Part shown: one piece after another, positions 57,994-64,000 of the stretch
How the letters are laid out: the number at the start of each line of letters is the position of its first letter
Numbering within the stretch: the first letter of the stretch is position 1
Source of the DNA: Pseudomonas sp. PA27(2017)
Lineage (GTDB): Bacteria > Pseudomonadota > Gammaproteobacteria > Pseudomonadales > Pseudomonadaceae
NCBI RefSeq assembly: GCF_001945445.1
Contig: NZ_MSXW01000012.1
Location: 124,001-188,000, forward strand
Length of the DNA stretch: 64,000 nucleotides
Direction of reading: 5' to 3'
Notes under the pieces: generated by a model
What the model saw: the letters and a program-made list of their open reading frames with translations, nothing else
The model's database searches: none
Told to the model about the DNA's origin: nothing
Made by a program: the position numbers and the translations under genes

Positions 57994-58971
57994 ATGAGCC
58001 CATCCGAACTGCACGCCGACAGCATCGTCATCGACGGTCTGATCATCGCCAAGTGGAACCGTGAACTCTTCGAAGACATGCGCAAGGGCGGCCTGACCGC
58101 GGCCAACTGCACCGTGTCGGTATGGGAAGGCTTCCAGGCCACCGTCAACAGCATCGCCGCCAGCAGCAAGCTGATCCGCGAGAACGGCGACCTGGTGATG
58201 CCGGTGCGCACCACCGCCGATATCCGCAAGGCCAAGGAGCTGGGCAAGACCGGCATCATCTACGGTTTCCAGAATGCCCATGCATTCGAAGACCAGCTCG
58301 GCTACGTCGAGGTGTTCAAGCAGCTCGGCGTGGGCATCGTGCAGATGTGCTACAACACCCAGAACCTGGTGGGCACCGGCTGTTACGAGCGTGACGGCGG
58401 GCTGTCCGGCTTCGGTCGCGAGATCGTCGCCGAGATGAACCGGGTGGGCATCATGTGCGACCTGTCCCACGTCGGCTCGAAGACCTCCGAGGAAGTCATC
58501 CTCGAATCGAAAAAGCCGGTCACCTATTCGCATTGCCTGCCTTCGGGCCTGAAAGAGCACCCGCGCAACAAGTCCGATGAGGAACTGAAGTTCATCGCCG
58601 ACCACGGCGGCTTCGTTGGCGTGACCATGTTCGCGCCGTTCCTGGCCAAGGGCATCGACTCGACCATCGACGACTACGCCGAAGCCATCGAGTACGTGAT
58701 GAACATCGTCGGTGAAGACGCCATCGGCATCGGCACCGACTTCACCCAGGGTCACGGCCAGGACTTCTTCGAGTACCTGACCCACGACAAGGGCTATGCC
58801 CGTCGCCTGACCAACTTCGGCAAGATCATCAATCCGCTGGGTATCCGTACCGTCGGCGAATTCCCCAACCTCACCGAAACCCTGCTCAAACGCGGCCACT
58901 CCGAAAGCGTGGTGCGCAAGATCATGGGTGAGAACTGGGTAAGGGTACTCGCCGACGTCTGGGGCGAATGA
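57994..58971 (+). CDS. M19 dipeptidase-like protein without the usual metal ligands
   Basis: 325 residues from the ATG with GGGGAG upstream. The overall fold markers of renal dipeptidase (M19) are present: DLSHVGSKTSEEVI near residue 155, YSHCLPSGLKEHPRNKSDEE near 178 and GIGTDFTQGHG near 246. The N-terminal zinc motif DGHxD is replaced by VIDGLIIAKWNRE, and the bridging-Glu segment reads YGFQNAHAF, so three of five metal ligands seem to be missing. The gene heads the run leading to dgcA and dgcB and is placed like PA5396 of P. aeruginosa. A classical dipeptidase role is doubtful; its link to dimethylglycine use is by context. Confidence 0.8.
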   Translation: MSPSELHADSIVIDGLIIAKWNRELFEDMRKGGLTAANCTVSVWEGFQATVNSIAASSKLIRENGDLVMPVRTTADIRKAKELGKTGIIYGFQNAHAFEDQLGYVEVFKQLGVGIVQMCYNTQNLVGTGCYERDGGLSGFGREIVAEMNRVGIMCDLSHVGSKTSEEVILESKKPVTYSHCLPSGLKEHPRNKSDEELKFIADHGGFVGVTMFAPFLAKGIDSTIDDYAEAIEYVMNIVGEDAIGIGTDFTQGHGQDFFEYLTHDKGYARRLTNFGKIINPLGIRTVGEFPNLTETLLKRGHSESVVRKIMGENWVRVLADVWGE

Positions 58972-59162
58972 TGAATACCTGCGCAGCCTACTGCGCCCAC
59001 CGATAGCGGCGTCGCGTCCTCGCGACAAGCTCGCCGTACAGTCGTACTGCTCGCGCTTGTCGCTGCGGGTCTCCTTGCTCTCGGCGTGCTCGCTACGGCT
59101 CCACAGGCATTCATCCGCACCGTTCAAACATGCAAGACAACGAATTCTGGAGTTAACAACAC

Positions 59163-59693
59163 ATGGCCACCCACGCCCCCGAAATGCCCATTCAGGTCGA
59201 CGACGAAACCGGCGTATGGACCACCGATGCCCTGCCGATGCTGTACGTGCCGCGGCATTTCTTCGTCAACAACCACCGCGGCATCGAGGAAGTGCTCGGC
59301 GCCGACAAGTATGCCGAGATTCTCTACAAGGCCGGCTACAAGTCCGCCTGGCACTGGTGCGAGAAGGAAGCCGAGTGCCATGGCCTGCAGGGCGATGCGG
59401 TGTTCGAGCACTACATGAAGCGCCTGTCGCAGCGCGGCTGGGGCCTGTTCGAGATCCAGAAACTGGACATCGACGCCGGCTACGCTGAAGTGAAGCTCAA
59501 GCACTCGGCCTTCGTGTACGTGTACGGCAAGGTCGGCCGCAAGGTGGACTACATGTTCACCGGCTGGTTCTCCGGCGCCATCGACCAGATCCTGTCCGCC
59601 AAGGGCAGCAGCCTGCGCACCGTCACCGTGCAGGAATATGGCGGCTCGGAAGAAGGCCACGACGATGGCCTGTTCGTCACCCGCCCGCTCTGA
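59163..59693 (+). CDS. V4R-like (DUF5943) protein linked to dgcAB
   Basis: 176 residues with GGAG upstream. It has no signal peptide or membrane segment. AEILYKAGYKSAWHWCEKEAE near residue 54, GWGLFEIQKLDIDAGYAEVKLKHSAF near 94 and VDYMFTGWFSGAIDQIL near 126 follow the pattern of V4R/NO-binding-like small-molecule domains found in XylR N-termini. The cysteine usually found before the last G-W-x-x-G block is replaced (MFTGWFSG). It lies between the M19-like gene and dgcA, as in P. aeruginosa PA5397. Its role is unassigned. Confidence 0.7.
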   Translation: MATHAPEMPIQVDDETGVWTTDALPMLYVPRHFFVNNHRGIEEVLGADKYAEILYKAGYKSAWHWCEKEAECHGLQGDAVFEHYMKRLSQRGWGLFEIQKLDIDAGYAEVKLKHSAFVYVYGKVGRKVDYMFTGWFSGAIDQILSAKGSSLRTVTVQEYGGSEEGHDDGLFVTRPL

Positions 59694-59777
59694 ATAACAA
59701 CAGGCGCGCCACTCGCTAGGCGCTCCACCCCGCATTGACCGTGAACGCAGTGCAGCCGTCGAATCGAGGAGAAGGTC

Positions 59778-61838
59778 ATGGCCTTCGAAGCAATGTTCCA
59801 GCCGATCCAGATCGGCAAACTGACCATCCGTAACCGCGTACTCAGCACGGCTCACGCCGAGGTGTACGCCACCGACGGCGGCATGACCACCGAGCGTTAC
59901 GTCAAATACTACGAAGAGAAGGCCAAGGGCGGCATCGGCCTGGCGATCTGCGGCGGCTCCTCGGTCGTGGCCATCGACAGCCCGCAGCAGTGGTGGAGTT
60001 CGGTGAACCTGGCCACCGACCGCATCATCCCGCACTTCCAGAATCTCGCCGACGCCATGCACAAGCACGGCGCCAAGATCATGATCCAGATTACCCACAT
60101 GGGCCGCCGCTCGCGCTGGGACGGCTTCCACTGGCCGACCCTGATGTCGCCGTCCGGCATCCGTGAACCGGTACACCGCGCCACTTGCAAGACCATCGAG
60201 GTCGAGGAAATCTGGCGCATCATCGGCAACTACGCCCAGGCTGCGCGCCGCGCCAAGGAAGGCGGCCTGGACGGCGTCGAGCTGTCCGCCGTGCACCAGC
60301 ACCTGATCGACCAGTTCTGGTCGCCACGCGTGAACAAGCGTACCGACGAATGGGGTGGCACCTTCGAAGGCCGCATGAAGTTCGGCATGGAAGTGCTCAA
60401 GGCGGTGCGCGCCGAAGTCGGCGACGATTTCTGCGTGGGCATGCGCATCACCGGTGACGAATTCCACCCCGACGGCCTGTCCCACGAGGACATGAAGCAG
60501 ATCGCCGCCTACTACGACGCCACCGGCATGCTCGACTTCATCGGCGTGGTCGGCTCGGGCTGCGACACCCACAACACCCTGGCCAACGTCATTCCCAACA
60601 TGAGCTTCCCGCCGGAGCCGTTCCTGCACCTGGCGGCCGGCATCAAGGAAGTGGTCAAGGTCCCGGTGCTGCACGCGCAGAACATCAAGGACCCGAACCA
60701 GGCCACGCGCATCCTCGAAGGCGGCTACGTCGACATGGTCGGCATGACCCGCGCGCACATGGCCGACCCGCATCTGATCGCCAAGATCAAGATGGGCCAG
60801 ATCGACCAGATCAAGCAATGCGTAGGCGCCAACTACTGCATCGACCGCCAGTACCAGGGCCTGGACGTGCTGTGCATCCAGAACGCCGCGACCAGCCGCG
60901 AATACATGGGCGTGCCGCACATCATCGAGAAGACCACCGGCGCCAAGCGCAAGGTGGTGATCGTCGGCGGCGGCCCGGCTGGTATGGAAGCCGCCCGCGT
61001 GGCTGCCGAGCGTGGCCACGACGTGACTCTGTTCGAGAAGCAGGACAGCCTCGGCGGGCAGATCAGCATCGCCGCCCGCGCCCCGCAACGCGACCAGATC
61101 GCCGGCATCACCCGCTGGTATCAGCTGGAAATCGCCCGCCTCGGCGTCGACCTGCGCCTGGGTACGGCGGCCGATGAAGCGACCATCCTCGACCTGCGCC
61201 CGGACATCGTGGTGCTGGCCAACGGCGGCCACGCCTTCCTCGAACAGAACGAACACTGGGGCGCGGCCGAAGGCCTGGTGGTCAGCGCCTGGGACATCCT
61301 CAGCGGCAAGGTCGAACCCGGCAAGAACGTGCTGGTGTACGACACCATCTGCGAATTCACCGGCATGTCGGCGGCCGACTACCTGGCCGAGAAAGGCAGC
61401 CAGGTGGAGATCGTCACCGACGACATCAAGCCCGGTGTGGCCATGGGCGGCACCACCTTCCCGACCTACTACCGCAGCATGTACCCCAAGGAAGTGGTCA
61501 TGACCGGCGACATGATGCTGGAAAAGGTCTACGCCGAGGGCGACAAGAAAGTCGCGGTGCTGGAGAACGAATACACCGGCGCCCGGGAAGAGCGGGTGGT
61601 CGACCAGATCGTCATCGAGAACGGCGTGCGCCCGGACGAGGGCCTGTACTACGGGCTCAAGGACGGCTCGCGCAACAAGGGCCAGATCGACGTCGAGGCG
61701 CTGTTTGCGATCAAGCCGCAGCCGTGCCTGTCCGAGGCGGGCGACGGCTACCTGCTGTTCCGTATCGGCGACTGCGTGGCCCAACGCAACGTGCACGCGG
61801 CGATCTACGACGCCCTGCGCCTGTGCAAAGACTTCTGA
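59778..61838 (+). CDS. dgcA: Dimethylglycine demethylation protein DgcA
   Basis: 686 residues with GAGGAGA upstream. The N-terminal OYE-like FMN barrel (about 1-370) has MIQITHMGRRSRWDG near residue 96 and GVELSAVHQHLIDQFWSPRVNKRTDEWGG near 172. A 4Fe-4S cysteine cluster follows near 350 (CVGANYCIDRQYQGLDVLCIQN). The C-terminal half is an FAD/NAD-binding reductase with VVIVGGGPAGMEAARVAAERGHDV near residue 394. This architecture is that of trimethylamine/dimethylamine dehydrogenases. With DgcB it demethylates dimethylglycine to sarcosine, passing electrons to an ETF. Confidence 0.93.
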   Translation: MAFEAMFQPIQIGKLTIRNRVLSTAHAEVYATDGGMTTERYVKYYEEKAKGGIGLAICGGSSVVAIDSPQQWWSSVNLATDRIIPHFQNLADAMHKHGAKIMIQITHMGRRSRWDGFHWPTLMSPSGIREPVHRATCKTIEVEEIWRIIGNYAQAARRAKEGGLDGVELSAVHQHLIDQFWSPRVNKRTDEWGGTFEGRMKFGMEVLKAVRAEVGDDFCVGMRITGDEFHPDGLSHEDMKQIAAYYDATGMLDFIGVVGSGCDTHNTLANVIPNMSFPPEPFLHLAAGIKEVVKVPVLHAQNIKDPNQATRILEGGYVDMVGMTRAHMADPHLIAKIKMGQIDQIKQCVGANYCIDRQYQGLDVLCIQNAATSREYMGVPHIIEKTTGAKRKVVIVGGGPAGMEAARVAAERGHDVTLFEKQDSLGGQISIAARAPQRDQIAGITRWYQLEIARLGVDLRLGTAADEATILDLRPDIVVLANGGHAFLEQNEHWGAAEGLVVSAWDILSGKVEPGKNVLVYDTICEFTGMSAADYLAEKGSQVEIVTDDIKPGVAMGGTTFPTYYRSMYPKEVVMTGDMMLEKVYAEGDKKVAVLENEYTGAREERVVDQIVIENGVRPDEGLYYGLKDGSRNKGQIDVEALFAIKPQPCLSEAGDGYLLFRIGDCVAQRNVHAAIYDALRLCKDF

Positions 61839-61854
61839 TCTAAACGACGCCCTT

Positions 61855-61939
61855 GTGGGAGCGGGCGGGGACGCCTAGTCCATGCCCGCGATTGATTTGC
61901 GCCAAGGCTGCGCCCGGTTGCGGGCCGGCCCGCTCCCAC
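61855..61939. repeat. REP palindrome in the dgcA-dgcB gap
   Basis: Arms GTGGGAGCGGGC (61855-61866) and GCCCGCTCCCAC (61928-61939) are perfectly complementary. It fills most of the 128-bp gap between dgcA and dgcB and may affect their expression ratio. Confidence 0.75.
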
Positions 61940-61966
61940 CACATCTCGTCCGGTGAGGACAGACCG

Positions 61967-63925
61967 ATGCTGAACACCCTTCTACCCATTCTGCTCTTCG
62001 CCGCCCTGGCCCTCGCGGTCATCGGCGCGGCCAGGCGCTTCTTCATGTGGCGCCGCGGCCGCCCGGCCAAGGTCGACTGGATCGGCGGCCTGCTGAAGAT
62101 GCCGCGGCGCTATCTGGTGGACCTGCACCACGTGGTCGAGCGCGACAAGTACATGTCCAAGACCCACGTGGCCACCGCTGGCGGCTTCGTGCTGGCGGCC
62201 GTGCTGGCCATCGTCGTGCACGGTTTCGGCCTGCACAACCGCATCCTCGGCTTCGCCCTGCTGGCTGCCACGGTGCTGATGTTCACCGGTGCCCTGTTCG
62301 TCGCCAAGCGCCGCCTGGACCCACCCTCGCGCCTGTCGAAAGGGCCGTGGATGCGCCTGCCGAAAAGCCTGCAGATGTTCGCTGGCAGCTTCTTCATCGC
62401 CACCCTGCCGGTGGCCGGGATTCTGCCCGCCGACTTCGGCGGCTCGGTACTGGCGGCGATCCTCGCCGTTGGCGTGGCCTGGGGCGTTTCCGAGCTGTTC
62501 TTCGGCATGACCTGGGGCGGGCCGATGAAGCACGCCTTCGCAGGCGCTCTGCACCTGGCCTGGCACCGCCGCAGCGAACGCTTCGGTGGTGGGCGCTCCA
62601 CCGGCCTGAAGGCGCTCGATCTGAACGACCCGAAAGCCCCGCTGGGTGTGGAAAAACCCACCGACTTCACCTGGAACCAGTTGCTCGGTTTCGACGCCTG
62701 CGTGCAGTGCGGCAAGTGCGAAGCCATGTGTCCCGCCTTCGCCGCCGGCCAGCCGCTCAACCCCAAGAAGCTGATTCAGGACATGGTCATCGGCCTGGCC
62801 GGTGGCAGCGACGCCAAATTCGCGGGCTCGCCCTACCCAGGAAAGCCGCTTGGTGAACACAGTGGCGGCCCGCACCAGCCGATCGTCTCCCTGCAGGGCA
62901 AGGCCCTGGTCGATGCCGACACGCTATGGTCGTGCACCACTTGCCGTGCCTGCGTCGAGGAGTGTCCGATGATGATCGAACACGTCGATGCCATCGTCGA
63001 CATGCGTCGTCATCTGACTCTGGAAAAGGGCTCGACCCCGAACAAGGGCGCCGAGGTGCTGGAAAACCTCATCGCCACCGACAACCCGGGCGGCTTCGCA
63101 CCCAGTGGCCGGCTGAACTGGGCGGCAGACCTGAACCTGCCGTTGATGGCCGACAAGGGCAGCGCCGAGGTGCTGTTCTGGGTTGGCGACGGCGCCTTCG
63201 ACATGCGTAACCAGCGCACCCTGCGCGCCTTCGTGAAGATCCTCAAGGCATCCGGCGTCGACTTCGCCGTGCTCGGCCTGGAAGAGCGCGACAGTGGTGA
63301 CGTCGCCCGCCGACTCGGCGACGAAGCGACCTTTCAGCAGTTAGCCAAACGCAACATCGCCACGCTGAACCAGTACCGCTTCAAGACCATCGTCTCCTGC
63401 GACCCGCACAGTTTCCATGTGCTGAAGAACGAATACGGCGCCCTGGGCGGCAATTACCAGGTCATGCACCACAGCACCTTCATTGAAACCCTGCTGCAGC
63501 GCGGCAGCCTCAACCTGGGCCAACACAAGGGCGGATCGGTCACCTACCACGACCCGTGCTATCTGGGCCGCTACAACGGTGAGTACGAGGCGCCGCGGGC
63601 GGTGCTCAAGGCCATCGGCATCGAAGTCAAGGAGATGCAACGCTCGGGCTTTCGCTCGCGCTGCTGCGGTGGTGGCGGCGGCGCGCCGATCACCGACATC
63701 CCCGGCAAGCAACGGATTCCCGACATGCGCATGGAAGACATCAAGGAAACCGGCGCCGAGCTGGTCGCCGTCGGCTGCCCACAGTGCACCGTGATGCTCG
63801 AAGGCGTGGTCGAACCGCGCCCGCAGATCAAGGATATTGCCGAGCTGGTGGCAGAGGTGTTGATCGAAAGCGAAGTGCCGCAGAAGAAATCCGTCGCGCA
63901 ACCCACTGCCGTGGAGGTGGCCTGA
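61967..63925 (+). CDS. dgcB: Dimethylglycine demethylation protein DgcB, membrane iron-sulfur oxidoreductase
   Basis: 652 residues with GAGGA upstream. About five N-terminal hydrophobic segments (1-190) anchor it in the inner membrane. Two 4Fe-4S ferredoxin motifs follow, CVQCGKCEAMCPAF near residue 245 and CTTCRACVEECPMM near 325. There are two CCG domains, with DPCYLGRYNG near 530 and RCCGGGGG near 566, as in HdrD/GlpC-type electron-transfer proteins. It probably connects DgcA or its ETF to the quinone pool. The etfA-type start follows immediately. Confidence 0.92.
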   Translation: MLNTLLPILLFAALALAVIGAARRFFMWRRGRPAKVDWIGGLLKMPRRYLVDLHHVVERDKYMSKTHVATAGGFVLAAVLAIVVHGFGLHNRILGFALLAATVLMFTGALFVAKRRLDPPSRLSKGPWMRLPKSLQMFAGSFFIATLPVAGILPADFGGSVLAAILAVGVAWGVSELFFGMTWGGPMKHAFAGALHLAWHRRSERFGGGRSTGLKALDLNDPKAPLGVEKPTDFTWNQLLGFDACVQCGKCEAMCPAFAAGQPLNPKKLIQDMVIGLAGGSDAKFAGSPYPGKPLGEHSGGPHQPIVSLQGKALVDADTLWSCTTCRACVEECPMMIEHVDAIVDMRRHLTLEKGSTPNKGAEVLENLIATDNPGGFAPSGRLNWAADLNLPLMADKGSAEVLFWVGDGAFDMRNQRTLRAFVKILKASGVDFAVLGLEERDSGDVARRLGDEATFQQLAKRNIATLNQYRFKTIVSCDPHSFHVLKNEYGALGGNYQVMHHSTFIETLLQRGSLNLGQHKGGSVTYHDPCYLGRYNGEYEAPRAVLKAIGIEVKEMQRSGFRSRCCGGGGGAPITDIPGKQRIPDMRMEDIKETGAELVAVGCPQCTVMLEGVVEPRPQIKDIAELVAEVLIESEVPQKKSVAQPTAVEVA

Positions 63926-64000
63926 ATGAGTGACATCATCCGCCGTGACCCGCGTGCCGAGCGTATCGCCCGCAACCGCCTGCATCCGCTGCACGCTGCC
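63926..64000 (+). CDS. etfA: Electron transfer flavoprotein alpha subunit, 5' end only
   Basis: 25 codons are visible from the ATG directly after the dgcB stop, starting MSDIIRRDPRAERIARNRLH, and run off the window. The identity is inferred from position after dgcAB and the expected N-terminal extension of the dimethylglycine-linked ETF alpha (PA5400-like). The visible part alone has no diagnostic motif. Confidence 0.6.
   Translation, partial: MSDIIRRDPRAERIARNRLHPLHAA

Noticed and set aside
59124..61796. Minus-strand open frame of about 890 codons opposite dgcA
   Set aside because: It is the complement of well-supported coding sequence with biased composition; no promoter or ribosome site was convincing.

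Overview
The window is a GC-rich (visibly above 60%) chromosomal segment of a Pseudomonas-group gammaproteobacterium. The evidence is protein-level resemblance to known Pseudomonas families throughout: Mg-type HemB, AceE/AceF with an Azotobacter-like HxxxNG E2 motif, DipA with a degenerate ASNEF motif, and the ubiEJB-hisIE-tatABC string. The glycine-betaine/carnitine/sarcosine catabolic genes and the REP-type palindromes point the same way. Gene order resembles blocks of the P. aeruginosa chromosome (compared from memory) joined differently, so this is a relative, not P. aeruginosa. No tRNA, rRNA, CRISPR array, prophage or intact transposase gene was seen.

Layout. 1-2.7 kb: LPS inner-core genes waaG (cut by the window edge), waaC and waaF, on the minus strand. 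2.7-10.6 kb: glnE diverging from aceE-aceF, with a paired candidate operator between them. 10.9-15.8 kb: a DipA-like c-di-GMP phosphodiesterase, msrA, a YjfB-like small protein and an HD-GYP phosphodiesterase. 15.8-16.2 kb: a long hairpin and a 263-bp MITE-like element ending exactly at the rlmJ stop codon. 16.2-29.4 kb: mixed housekeeping genes (rlmJ, acyl-CoA dehydrogenase, GFA protein, ppk1, hemB, dedA, elbB, DUF188, LysE-type exporter, small MscS channel, ABC-F ATPase, TIGR02444 protein, PHA-system protein). 29.7-35.7 kb: ubiE-ubiJ-ubiB, hisI-hisE, tatA-tatB-tatC, rsmE. 36-37.3 kb: a lysophospholipid acyltransferase-like gene and a VOC protein.

37.4-64 kb is a concentrated quaternary-amine and one-carbon district. 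Carnitine is bound by CaiX and converted by CdhA, CdhC and CdhB towards glycine betaine under CdhR. GbcA/GbcB demethylate betaine to dimethylglycine, DgcA/DgcB take that to sarcosine, and SoxBDAG takes sarcosine to glycine. GlyA interconverts glycine and serine using methylene-THF. FdhA and PurU handle formaldehyde and formyl-THF, and LtaE cleaves threonine-type amino acids. Two genes cotranscribed with dgcAB, an M19 'dipeptidase' without the usual metal ligands and a V4R-like protein, have no assigned step.

The most unusual stretch is the 1.1-kb gene-free region at 49.2-50.3 kb between the convergent ltaE and gbcB. It holds four exact DnaA-box matches in one orientation and several near matches. 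Most sit inside a longer motif with two GCTGT-type half-sites 11 bp apart, and AT-rich palindromes lie beside them. It looks like a DnaA-binding (datA/DBC-like) or iteron-like locus rather than ordinary spacer.
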